A stretch of 24,864 bases of DNA from JBBKWQ01 sp037969115 (GCA_037969115.1 JBBKWQ010000300.1:1-24864); one strand, 5' to 3'; counted from the stretch's first letter, positions 1-6,257 are shown. Notes: generated by a model not told the origin, from the sequence alone. Program-made: numbers and translations.

Positions 1-173
1 GCGTCAGTGGCGGTTGTGTCGAAGGCGCCGTCGTCACCGAGGCTTTGGCGGTGCTCCACGGCGAACGCGACCCGGGCATCATCACGTTCGGGTACAGCGA
101 CGATGACGCCTTTGCCGTCGGACTCACCTGTGGTGGCACGGTCCGTCTGTTCATCGAGGAACTCGACTGGTGA
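1..173 (+). CDS. XdhC/CoxI-family maturation protein, C-terminal part (5' partial)
   Basis: The reading frame is open from the left edge and ends at a TGA at 171-173. The visible 56 residues start with SGGCVEGAV, the hallmark of the XdhC/CoxI N-terminal domain, continue with FGYSDDDAFAVGLTCGGT and stop at VRLFIEELDW. No Rossmann domain follows, so this is a stand-alone N-terminal-type XdhC protein. Family members help insert or sulfurate the molybdenum cofactor in xanthine dehydrogenase or CO dehydrogenase-type hydroxylases in the cytoplasm. Its stop overlaps the GTG start of the next gene, implying translational coupling. The start lies outside the window. Confidence 0.85.
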   Translation, partial: VSGGCVEGAVVTEALAVLHGERDPGIITFGYSDDDAFAVGLTCGGTVRLFIEELDW

Positions 174-973
174 GCGTGTACGAAGCGCTGGCCGGTCTGA
201 TTCGAGCAGAAGCACCGGTGGCACTTGCCACCATCATCGACGGCCCGTCCGTCGGATCGAAGCTGCTCGTGCAGCCTGGAGCGGCTCCGGTGGGCTCCCT
301 CGGGCACGCTGAGCTCGACCGGGTGGTCGCCCGCGACACGCTCGCCGAACTCGAAGCCGGCCGGTCCGGCGTGCGTCACTACGGCCCGCACGGCGAGACC
401 ACGCCCGAGGATCTGGTCGATACGCCGATGGTGAGCGTGTTCGTCGAGAGCTGGTCGCCGCCACCGCAGATGTGGATCTTCGGCGCAGTGGACTTCACGG
501 CAGCGCTGGCGAAGGTCGCCAAGGTGGTCGGCTATCGCGTGACCGTCTGCGACGCCAGAGAGATTTTCGCGACTCGCCGACGGTTCCCGATGGCCGACGA
601 GGTCCGCGTCACGTGGCCCACGGCGATCTTCGACGAGCGGGGCTCTGAACTCGGTCCCCGAGACGCCGTCTGCATCCTGACGCACGATCCGAAGTTCGAC
701 GTTCCGGCGGTTCAGGGCGCGCTGGCGACCCGCGCCGGCTACATCGGCGTGATGGGCAGTCGCACCACCCACGACAAACGCATGCAACGACTCACCGACG
801 TCGGCGTCACCGACCCGTCCGACATCGACCGGCTGATGTCGCCGATCGGACTCGACATCGGCGCCCGAACACCGGAAGAAACCGCGATCTCGATCGTTGC
901 CGAGATCATCGCGAGCCGAACCGGGCGTGCCGCACCTTCGCTACGAGACGGCGACGGACCGATCCATCAGTAG
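170..973 (+). CDS. XdhC family protein with C-terminal Rossmann domain (CoxI-like)
   Basis: This 267-residue protein has a divergent N-terminal XdhC/CoxI-like region (about residues 1-95). It has GHAEL where the canonical SGGCVE cysteine motif would be. The XdhC C-terminal Rossmann domain follows (about 100-255), with IFGAVDFTAAL in the dinucleotide-binding loop position, DAREIFATRRRFP, ILTHDPKFD and YIGVMGSRTTHDKR. The family delivers or sulfurates molybdenum cofactor for hydroxylases. The GTG start at 170 overlaps the previous TGA (GTGA). The two adjacent genes look like a split pair, the first carrying the cysteine-bearing domain and the second the Rossmann domain. The MobA-like and CoxG genes downstream support a CO dehydrogenase or xanthine dehydrogenase maturation role. 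The exact enzyme served is not visible. Confidence 0.9.
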   Translation: MSVYEALAGLIRAEAPVALATIIDGPSVGSKLLVQPGAAPVGSLGHAELDRVVARDTLAELEAGRSGVRHYGPHGETTPEDLVDTPMVSVFVESWSPPPQMWIFGAVDFTAALAKVAKVVGYRVTVCDAREIFATRRRFPMADEVRVTWPTAIFDERGSELGPRDAVCILTHDPKFDVPAVQGALATRAGYIGVMGSRTTHDKRMQRLTDVGVTDPSDIDRLMSPIGLDIGARTPEETAISIVAEIIASRTGRAAPSLRDGDGPIHQ

Positions 974-995
974 CCGGGCGGTTCGGTCGAGACGA

Positions 996-1643
996 TCAGC
1001 CCGGGTCGCCGAAGCGGACCGAGCGACCACCGGTGACGAACGTGATCTCGACGGTGCTTCCGGTGTTGCGCGATTGCACGATCGCGTCACCGACACCGAG
1101 ATACATCATGACGTGACCGGGGTAATAGACCAGGTCACCGGCTTGCGCCTCGTCGGCGTCGACGGTGTCGGCACCATTGATCTGCGAACCGCTCTGACGC
1201 GGCAGGTCGATGCCCGCGAACGCCCATGCGTACGTGGTGAGCCCCGAGCAATCGAACCCGACGCCTTCCTTCGACGTGTTGGTCTGATACGGCACGCCGA
1301 GCTGTGTCAGCGCAGCGATGACCGCTGCTTGATTGTCGATGCCGGCGTCGGCAAACGCCAGCCGCATCTCGTCGGGCGACAACTCGAGTTCGGTGGCCAC
1401 GTCGGCCGCAACCCGATCACGCCCGCGTACGTACCGAACGTAGGCGGCCGGCTCGGCGGTTTCCTGCCAGGTCTGGAGGTCGACGAGTGTGCGCTCGGCG
1501 CTGGCAGCGACGACTTCGGAATTCGAACGAAGCGTCGCGGCCTCGGCACGACCGGCACCGAATACCGGTACGGCGAGGCCAACGGCCGCAAGTGCGACCG
1601 AACCACGAACAAGAGCACTGAGGAGAACGCGTTGGTGAGTCAT
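996..1643 (-). CDS. Secreted NlpC/P60 family peptidoglycan endopeptidase
   Basis: The protein has 215 residues. The ATG at 1643 is chosen because it opens a typical signal peptide: MTHQRV, a hydrophobic stretch SALVRGSVALAAVGLAVPVF, then an Ala-rich cleavage region GAGRAEAAT. A frame extension of 37 residues upstream is open but lacks a signal sequence. The C-terminal half is an NlpC/P60 domain with catalytic cysteine in FDCSGLT and histidine in PGHVMMYLG. The family cleaves the D-Glu/meso-DAP stem-peptide bond in the cell wall. The segment between (about residues 35-105) is a short alpha-helical region of unknown role. No clear Shine-Dalgarno precedes the start, and the 115-nt predicted leader can fold (see 1657-1731). 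It converges on the XdhC gene and diverges from the MobA-like gene. Confidence 0.85.
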   Translation of the reverse strand: MTHQRVLLSALVRGSVALAAVGLAVPVFGAGRAEAATLRSNSEVVAASAERTLVDLQTWQETAEPAAYVRYVRGRDRVAADVATELELSPDEMRLAFADAGIDNQAAVIAALTQLGVPYQTNTSKEGVGFDCSGLTTYAWAFAGIDLPRQSGSQINGADTVDADEAQAGDLVYYPGHVMMYLGVGDAIVQSRNTGSTVEITFVTGGRSVRFGDPG

Positions 1644-1656
1644 GGGAAAGGGGGTG

Positions 1657-1731
1657 TGTTCACATCGGCGGGGCAGCCGGTTGGCCGGTTTCTGTGGGTG
1701 AAGGCTCGCCCGAGGGATCGCGTTGTGAACA
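1657..1731 (-). promoter_or_regulatory. Candidate structured 5' leader of the NlpC/P60 gene
   Basis: An exact 8-bp inverted repeat, TGTTCACA at 1657-1664 and TGTGAACA at 1724-1731, encloses about 59 nt. On the transcript strand the enclosed segment holds two short hairpins (CTCGGGCGAG and CCGGCCAACCGG) and a possible CGGGC/GCCCCG pairing. It ends 13 nt before the ATG, where no Shine-Dalgarno is visible. I compared it with the ydaO c-di-AMP riboswitch known upstream of cell-wall hydrolases and found no GUCAGCUAAC core, so no known class is assigned. Confidence 0.35.
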
Positions 1732-1765
1732 GGGAGCACGTTCAATGTCGACACGTGATTGCAAC

Positions 1766-1795
1766 ACTTTAGCGCATTCTGGAACTTTCTGTCAT
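1766..1795 (-). promoter_or_regulatory. Predicted promoter of the NlpC/P60 gene
   Basis: On the minus strand ATGACA (-35, 1795-1790) and TAAAGT (-10, 1771-1766) are separated by 18 bp. Start of transcription would fall near 1759, giving a leader of about 115 nt. The -35 box is the first of three GTCAT/ATGAC repeats (1791-1795, 1802-1806, 1811-1815). Confidence 0.45.
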
Positions 1796-1875
1796 CTATC
1801 CGTCATATTTGTCATCGATCTGACGCCCACGCCGGTGCTCGATTCGCCTCCGTCAGGTGCCAACATGACGACACG

Positions 1876-2538
1876 ATGACGAGCGCCCAGGACCGCACGA
1901 CCGACGAACGGCCCAGTTCGGGCACGATCGCCGTCGTGTTGGCTGCCGGTGCCGGGCGGCGATTCGAGGGGCCGACCCACAAACTCGAGGCCCGCGTCGA
2001 CGGCGACACCCTCGCCGGGCATGCGATCCGAGCCGCGCTCGAAGCCGCCATCGGTCCGGTCGTCGTCGTGACTGGAGCGATCACACCGTCGCTCGGCACC
2101 GATCTGGCCGACATGGTCACCTTCGCACACAACCCGCGATGGAACCAGGGTCAGGCGACGTCGCTCCAGGTCGCCATCGAGGCGGCAAGATCGGCGGATG
2201 CGTCGTCGGTGGTGATCGGGCTCGCTGATCAGCCCCTCGTCTCACCCTCCGCCTGGCAAGCCGTCGCCGCGGAGCGCTCCCGCCCCATCGCCGTGGCAAC
2301 CTACGATGGCGTCTTCGGCCACCCCGTTCGCCTCGACCGAACCGTGTGGAGCGGGCTTCCGGCCACCGGGGACTCGGGCGCCCGATCTCTGATGCACCTT
2401 CGTCCCGAGCTCGTCTGCGAAGTACCCTGCATCGGGTCGCCCGCCGACATCGACACCCTGGAGGAACTAGGACAGTGGCAGAACAAATCGTCAATGAGTT
2501 CACGGTCAACCGACCGATCGAAGAAGCCTGGCCGGTGA
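1876..2538 (+). CDS. MobA-like nucleotidyltransferase (molybdenum cofactor cytidylyltransferase type)
   Basis: The 220-residue protein carries the NTP-transferase signature VVLAAGAGRRFEGPTHKL (residues 20-37), HNPRWNQGQATSLQ, GLADQPLVS and TGDSGARSLM. This is the MobA/MocA family that couples CMP or GMP to molybdopterin to make the dinucleotide cofactor of molybdenum hydroxylases. The ATG at 1876 is preferred over an upstream-extended frame, because the homologous core starts about 18 residues later. Its 3' end overlaps the next gene by 64 nt. The tail NKSSMSSRSTDRSKKPGR, encoded in the overlap, goes beyond the usual family end. XdhC and CoxG neighbours fit a hydroxylase maturation role. CTP versus GTP specificity cannot be read from the sequence. 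Confidence 0.85.
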   Translation: MTSAQDRTTDERPSSGTIAVVLAAGAGRRFEGPTHKLEARVDGDTLAGHAIRAALEAAIGPVVVVTGAITPSLGTDLADMVTFAHNPRWNQGQATSLQVAIEAARSADASSVVIGLADQPLVSPSAWQAVAAERSRPIAVATYDGVFGHPVRLDRTVWSGLPATGDSGARSLMHLRPELVCEVPCIGSPADIDTLEELGQWQNKSSMSSRSTDRSKKPGR

Positions 2539-3161
2539 TTTGCGATCTCGAGCGGATCGCCCCATGCCTCCCGGGTGCGCAGCTCGAAGAAATCGAGGGT
2601 GAGATCTATCGCGGCAACGTGAAGGTCAAGCTCGGCGCCGTTTCGACGAAGTTCAAGGGCGAGGCGCACTTCGTCGAACGCGACGACGCGAACCATCGCG
2701 CGGCTCTGCGTGGCGAAGGGCGAGACACCGGCGGGCGCGGCAATGCAGCAGCCGACATCGTCGCGGTCGCCGAGGCGCTCTCGCCCACGAGCACCAAATG
2801 TGTGGTCACCGCCGATCTGCACATCACTGGCAAGGTGGCCCAGTTCGGGCGCGGCATCATGGGCGACGTCAGCAAGAAACTGATCGATCAGTTTGCAGCA
2901 AACCTCAACACGATGCTCGACGAGGACGGTCGGACCACTCCGACCGAAGACACCGACGACACCGAAGACACCGCGGCTGCCACCGCCGACGAAACCGCCG
3001 CCCAATCGGTGACCGCCACTCCCACGATCCGAAAGATCGACGGCCCGGCCACCGAGCCGATCGACATGGCAGGCGTCGCCGGCCCGGCAATGCTGAAGCG
3101 AATCGGGCCGGTCATCGCCGCCGTCCTCCTCCTCCTGCTGTTGCTACGCCGCAAGAACTAG
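2475..3161 (+). CDS. CoxG-like SRPBCC carbon monoxide dehydrogenase accessory protein, tail-anchored
   Basis: The GTG at 2475 follows GAGGA and opens a 228-residue protein. Residues 1-145 match the CoxG/SRPBCC fold: EFTVNRPIEEAWPVICDLERIAPCLPGAQ, then YRGNVKVKLGAVSTKFKGEA and FGRGIMGDVSKKLIDQFAANL near the end of the domain. A Thr/Asp/Glu/Ala-rich linker follows, and the C-terminus is one hydrophobic helix (IAAVLLLLLLL) ending in RRKN, typical of a tail anchor facing the cytoplasm. CoxG proteins recruit or help mature CO dehydrogenase-type molybdenum enzymes at the membrane. The start lies inside the MobA-like gene (64-nt overlap), and the DUF501 gene begins 5 nt after the stop. Confidence 0.85.
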   Translation: MAEQIVNEFTVNRPIEEAWPVICDLERIAPCLPGAQLEEIEGEIYRGNVKVKLGAVSTKFKGEAHFVERDDANHRAALRGEGRDTGGRGNAAADIVAVAEALSPTSTKCVVTADLHITGKVAQFGRGIMGDVSKKLIDQFAANLNTMLDEDGRTTPTEDTDDTEDTAAATADETAAQSVTATPTIRKIDGPATEPIDMAGVAGPAMLKRIGPVIAAVLLLLLLLRRKN

Positions 3162-3166
3162 CCGAC

Positions 3167-4171
3167 ATGAACGAAGACCGACAGCGGGTCAGCGAGCTGC
3201 TCGGCAGGGAACCTCGTGGCGACTACGAGATCGTCGTTCGTGATGACGCAGGAGATCCGGTCGTGCTCAAGAACGCGCCGCTGCTCGATGACGGCACCCC
3301 CATGCCGACCCGGTACTGGTTGATCGGCTCGGAGGAAGTCCGCCTCGTCGGGCAGATCGAAGCCGACGGCGGCGTCGATGAAGCCGAACGAGAACTCGGC
3401 CTCGACCTCATCGGGGAAGCACATGATCGATATGCCGCAGAGCGCGATGCAGCGGTGCCCGCCGGCCACCTCGGACCCGTTCCGTCGGGCGGCGTCGGAG
3501 GCACCCGCACCGGGGTCAAGTGCCTCCACGCTCACTACGCGTGGCATCTGGCGGGCGGCGACGACCCCGTCGGGCGATGGGTCGAAGCCCGGCTCGACGA
3601 GCGGGCGCAACGTCAGCGGCTCGACACGGAGCCGACGATCACCATCGATCTCGACACACACGCCACCACCGTCGGCATCGGGGGCACATCGAGCGTGATT
3701 CCATTCGGCGTCGAGAACCTCAGCGAAAACTGGTTACGAGAACGCGACCCGCCAGGACCTGCCGCATTGACGAATGCCTTGGGCACCATCGCCGACTACG
3801 CCGACGACATCACGCACGAACACCCCCAGATCGCGCGCACCAACGATGTGCACGTCCGCGGCGCGGTGGCCGCCACGCTGGCCCGAGTCGAGATCGGTGC
3901 GTTCGACATACCGACGGAAACGATCGTCAGCCGAGACGCTCTCGAAGAGCTGTTCCGCACCGTTGCCACCGAGTCGTCCGCCGATCGGGCAACGAACCCG
4001 GGGCTCGCCTCCGAACACGTCGATCTGATCATCGCCGGGTGCTGCATCGTGCTCGCCCTCATGCGTCGAATGCAGCTCGATCACGTGGTGATTCGAACCG
4101 ACCCAGGCGCACCCGATGATGTCGCCGTTCGCACGGCCGCCGACCACGTCACCGATTCACGGACCGCTTGA
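3167..4171 (+). CDS. DUF501 protein fused to a Ppx/GppA C-terminal lobe
   Basis: The 334-residue protein has two parts. Residues 10-145 match DUF501, an actinobacterial domain of unknown function: PVVLKNAPLLDDGTPMPTRYWL, a divergent middle segment, then GGTRTGVKCLHAHYAWHLAGG with the conserved KCLH motif. Residues 155-325 resemble the second lobe of exopolyphosphatase/GppA: ITIDLDTHATTVGIGGT, PFGVENLSENWLRERDPP, HVRGAVAATLARVEIGAFD, SRDALEELFRTVATESSADRATNPGL, and HVDLIIAGCCIVLALMRR. The first phosphate-binding lobe is absent, and the GIGGTS segment replaces the usual DIGGGSTE. Phosphatase activity is therefore doubtful. Start ATG 3167 lies 5 nt after coxG; a longer open frame from 2798 overlaps coxG and is rejected. 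In many actinobacteria, DUF501 and ppx are separate adjacent genes. Confidence 0.8.
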   Translation: MNEDRQRVSELLGREPRGDYEIVVRDDAGDPVVLKNAPLLDDGTPMPTRYWLIGSEEVRLVGQIEADGGVDEAERELGLDLIGEAHDRYAAERDAAVPAGHLGPVPSGGVGGTRTGVKCLHAHYAWHLAGGDDPVGRWVEARLDERAQRQRLDTEPTITIDLDTHATTVGIGGTSSVIPFGVENLSENWLRERDPPGPAALTNALGTIADYADDITHEHPQIARTNDVHVRGAVAATLARVEIGAFDIPTETIVSRDALEELFRTVATESSADRATNPGLASEHVDLIIAGCCIVLALMRRMQLDHVVIRTDPGAPDDVAVRTAADHVTDSRTA

Positions 4172-4176
4172 TTCAC

Positions 4177-4806
4177 ATGCGGCACCCGTCTCGTCTCCTC
4201 CGTTCGACGTCGCCACTCCGGCTCTACAGCACACGCCTGATGATGCGACCACTCGCGGAGCAGGATTTCGCGCAATGGACCGAGGTTCGCGTTCGCAACG
4301 AGGAGTGGCTGTCGAGGTGGGAGCCTCGCCGGCGCGAGGGAAGCCCCGATCCCACCCGCGATAGAAGCGCATTCGCGACGCGCTGCAACACTCGAGACCG
4401 CGAACGGTCGTCGGACATGGCGTACCCGTTCGGCATTTTCCTCGATCAACTCCTGGTCGGCGAGGTCAACATCAACAATGTCGTCCGCGGAGCGTTGCAG
4501 TCGGCCTCGGTCGGTTACTGGATCGACGAGCGCCAAGCAGGGCACAGCTACATCGCCGAAGCAGTCGCAGCGGTGACACGATTCGCGTTCGAACAGATCC
4601 GACTCCACCGCCTCGAGATCTGCATCGTGCCACGCAACCTGAACAGCATCAAGGTGGTCGAGAAGCTCGAGTATCGCAACGAAGGACTCGCCGAGCGATA
4701 CCTCGAGATCGCGGGCGTTTGGGAAGACCATCTCCGCTTCGCGATCACCCGTGAAGAGTGGGACCTGCGAGGAGAGGAGATCAGCCAACGTTGGCTCGCG
4801 GGCTGA
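4177..4806 (+). CDS. GNAT family N-acetyltransferase (RimJ/RimL-like)
   Basis: The 209-residue protein has the layout of RimJ/RimL-type acetyltransferases, which move acetyl from acetyl-CoA to an N-terminal or small-molecule amine. LYSTRLMMRPLAEQDFAQW is the opening beta strand and helix. FGIFLDQLLVGEVNINNVVRGALQSASVGYWIDERQAGHSYIAEAVAAV covers the core strands and the pyrophosphate-binding loop (RQAGHSY in the R/Q-x-x-G-x-G/A position). LEICIVPRNLNSIKVVEKLEYRNEG is the typical C-terminal motif. The ATG at 4177 follows the DUF501 stop by 5 nt. A TTG at 4168 overlapping that stop is an alternative that adds three residues. The tight spacing suggests the same operon. The substrate is unknown. 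Confidence 0.8.
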   Translation: MRHPSRLLRSTSPLRLYSTRLMMRPLAEQDFAQWTEVRVRNEEWLSRWEPRRREGSPDPTRDRSAFATRCNTRDRERSSDMAYPFGIFLDQLLVGEVNINNVVRGALQSASVGYWIDERQAGHSYIAEAVAAVTRFAFEQIRLHRLEICIVPRNLNSIKVVEKLEYRNEGLAERYLEIAGVWEDHLRFAITREEWDLRGEEISQRWLAG

Positions 4807-4869
4807 ACCGCGCGGTCACGCCGCGTGGTCCAACCCGCGAAGAACGAATGGTTGGTCGGGGGCTCCGGC

Positions 4870-5190
4870 CTAACTCTCGCCGGCGAGGCGGAATGCCTCT
4901 GCCTTCTCCTGGCGCATCTTCGTACGCCTCTTCCACATCTTGGTCTTCCAGTGGCGTCGACCGCGGCTCTGCTTGGCGAGCTTGGACTTCGCTACTTCGG
5001 CGTCATGGTGATGACTGGGCTTCCATGCGGCCCCGGGCTCGTGTAGATCCTCGGGCTCCAACCCAGAACTCACCTGGTGTGCCACCTGGTTCAATTCGAC
5101 ATGGATCCGGTGCCGTTCGCTATGAGCGTGGGCACGCAGTTCCTGTTTTGGCGGCAACGGCACCTCTGCGGTGCGATGACGCTGACTCAT
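4870..5190 (-). CDS. Small basic His/Lys/Arg-rich protein of unknown function
   Basis: I do not recognise a family. The gene is credible because AGGAGG sits 7 nt before the ATG and a promoter-like -10 (TATGGT) lies further upstream. The 106-residue product has no signal peptide or membrane segment. Residues 13-31 are Lys/Arg/His-rich (PKQELRAHAHSERHRIH). Residues 45-65 run LEPEDLHEPGAAWKPSHHHDA. Residues 66-97 form a strongly basic, probably helical stretch (AKSKLAKQSRGRRHWKTKMWKRRTKMRQEK), split here by position only. Such a tail could bind nucleic acid or the ribosome; that is inference. It is a single gene transcribed away from the enoyl-CoA hydratase gene's 3' end and convergent with the acetyltransferase. 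Confidence 0.7.
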   Translation of the reverse strand: MSQRHRTAEVPLPPKQELRAHAHSERHRIHVELNQVAHQVSSGLEPEDLHEPGAAWKPSHHHDAEVAKSKLAKQSRGRRHWKTKMWKRRTKMRQEKAEAFRLAGES

Positions 5191-5233
5191 GGGCTACCTC
5201 CTGGTTGAGTGATGCAGCTCCTCCCCTGCCGAG

Positions 5234-5239
5234 ACCATA
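5234..5239 (-). promoter_or_regulatory. -10 box for the small basic protein gene
   Basis: On the minus strand TATGGT at 5239-5234 matches a -10 element, with a weak GTCACG 16 bp upstream. Transcription would start near 5227, leaving a leader of about 37 nt that contains the AGGAGG ribosome site. Confidence 0.4.
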
Positions 5240-5291
5240 GCCCACTTCGTTTGCGCGTGACCTGCGGACTGTGTGACAGTTCTGCGCGAAT

Positions 5292-5307
5292 TGTGACCGA
5301 TGTCACG
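5292..5307. promoter_or_regulatory. CRP/FNR-type site TGTGA-N6-TCACG
   Basis: TGTGACCGATGTCACG matches the CRP consensus TGTGA-N6-TCACA at nine of ten defined bases and has a perfect GTGAC/GTCAC core. Its centre is about 72 bp upstream of the predicted start of the small basic protein transcript, close to a class I activator position. CRP-family regulators are widespread in actinobacteria. Which regulator, if any, binds is inference. Confidence 0.4.
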
Positions 5308-5319
5308 CACTGCCCGAAA

Positions 5320-5358
5320 CGGCCCGGCAATCCCCACGCAGCGTCCATCCGCGGGCCG
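5320..5358 (-). terminator. Weak hairpin after the enoyl-CoA hydratase-family gene
   Basis: CGGCCCG (5320-5326) and CGGGCCG (5352-5358) form a perfect 7-bp stem around a 25-nt loop, immediately after the stop codon on the minus strand. The loop is long and there is no U-run, so terminator function is uncertain. Confidence 0.2.
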
Positions 5359-6111
5359 CTACCTTGACGAAATCTTCGCCTTCAACGCGGCGATTCGCTC
5401 TTCGAACCACGGCTGGCCCGCGGTCCAGACCTGTGGAGTCAGCTCCCGTTCGACGGCCGTGGGATGGTCGTCGATGTCGGCCATGTCGAGCAGCGTCTGC
5501 TTCGTGAGCATCACCAGTTCCCGAGGCGCCGTTGCTGCGCCCCGGGCAAACTCGTGTGCCTCGACCAGCAACTGGTCGTCGTCGACGCACCGATACGCCA
5601 GTCCGACCCGTTCGGCCTCCGCACCGTCGAGGACCTGGCTGAACACCACGGCGGCCATGGCAGCCTGCGGCCCCACGATGCGCCGTTGCATCCACGTGTG
5701 GCCGCCACCCGGATGGAGTCCGATCTGCAAGAACCTCGTGTCGAACTTGGCCCGCCGGGCAGCAATTCGAACGTCACAGCCGAGCGCGAGATTCATCCCG
5801 GCACCGACCGCTGCGCCGTTGACCGCCGCCACGGTGGGCAACGTGGATCGAGCGATCCGGAGGAAGCCTTCGTAGATGGTCGACAGACTGGCGGCCGTCG
5901 CCGTCTGGAGATTGCCCAGGTTCGCGCCTGCGCAGAACGCCGAACCGGCTCCGGTGACCACGACAGCGTGGACCGTCTCGTCGGCCTCGAACGCGTCCAT
6001 CGCCGCCACGATCTCGGCGACCATCGGAGCGGTCATCGTGTTGCGCTCGTCCGGGTTGTTGAGCGTCAGTGTGGCGACGCCTTCGGTGCTGGACGTGGTG
6101 ACCAGTGACAT
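5359..6111 (-). CDS. Enoyl-CoA hydratase/isomerase family protein lacking both catalytic glutamates
   Basis: The 250-residue protein has the crotonase fold. It starts MSLVTTSSTEGVATLTLNNPD, has the first oxyanion-hole motif FCAGANLGNL, the second NGAAVGAGMNLALGCDVRIA, then FLQIGLHPGGGHTWMQRRIVG and a Lys-rich C-terminal helix. In classical hydratases two glutamates act, one in PE-x-x-x-G and one about 20 residues later. By alignment in my head these positions are Phe and Ala here. CoA-thioester binding should remain, but ordinary hydratase chemistry may not, so isomerase, hydrolase or another crotonase reaction is possible. ATG 6111 starts at the conserved fold; seven extra upstream residues are open but unnecessary. 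It is divergent from the nucleoside importer. Confidence 0.85.
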   Translation of the reverse strand: MSLVTTSSTEGVATLTLNNPDERNTMTAPMVAEIVAAMDAFEADETVHAVVVTGAGSAFCAGANLGNLQTATAASLSTIYEGFLRIARSTLPTVAAVNGAAVGAGMNLALGCDVRIAARRAKFDTRFLQIGLHPGGGHTWMQRRIVGPQAAMAAVVFSQVLDGAEAERVGLAYRCVDDDQLLVEAHEFARGAATAPRELVMLTKQTLLDMADIDDHPTAVERELTPQVWTAGQPWFEERIAALKAKISSR

Positions 6112-6186
6112 GGACGAAGTCTGGCAGGTCACAGGAGCACGCGCCGAAGTCCAGGAAGTCAGCGCACGAGACGTGCAATTCCAACG

Positions 6187-6201
6187 CGCTCACGATGAGC
6201 G
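6187..6201. promoter_or_regulatory. Inverted repeat CGCTCA-CGA-TGAGCG upstream of the BMP operon -10
   Basis: A perfect 6-bp inverted repeat with a 3-bp centre sits between the -35 region and the predicted -10 (TATCGT, 6204-6209). Its core TCACGATGA resembles the core of the second palindrome at 6216-6227 (TCACGTGA), so one dimeric regulator could bind both. No known operator is identified. Confidence 0.4.
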
Positions 6202-6203
6202 GG

Positions 6204-6209
6204 TATCGT
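6204..6209 (+). promoter_or_regulatory. Predicted -10 box of the nucleoside importer operon
   Basis: TATCGT fits the actinobacterial TANNNT -10 pattern and would start transcription near 6216, giving a leader of about 42 nt before the BMP lipoprotein ATG. The -35 region is weak (TTCCAA, 19 bp upstream), as expected for a promoter needing an activator. Confidence 0.4.
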
Positions 6210-6215
6210 GGCGGC

Positions 6216-6227
6216 GTTCACGTGAAC
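6216..6227. promoter_or_regulatory. Perfect 12-bp palindrome GTTCACGTGAAC at the predicted start of transcription
   Basis: Both halves match exactly with no spacer. It begins at the predicted +1 of the importer operon, the usual place for a repressor operator. LacI-type operators also have a CG centre, but the regulator is unknown and none is encoded in the window. Confidence 0.45.
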
Positions 6228-6257
6228 ACCAGAAATTCCGTCCCAGAAGGGGGAGAT

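Noticed and set aside
1657..1731. ydaO (c-di-AMP) riboswitch upstream of the NlpC/P60 gene
   Set aside because: The position is typical, but the conserved GUCAGCUAAC and GGGGGUGAA-type cores are not present on the transcript strand.
2798..3166. N-terminal extension of the DUF501 fusion protein (Arg/His-rich)
   Set aside because: It is the shifted-frame shadow of the CoxG gene; ATG 3167 follows the CoxG stop and begins at the domain.
3378..3698. Alternative-frame open reading frames inside real genes, here and throughout the window
   Set aside because: GC-rich coding DNA keeps shifted and opposite frames open; these lack domain similarity and ribosome sites and conflict with well-supported genes.
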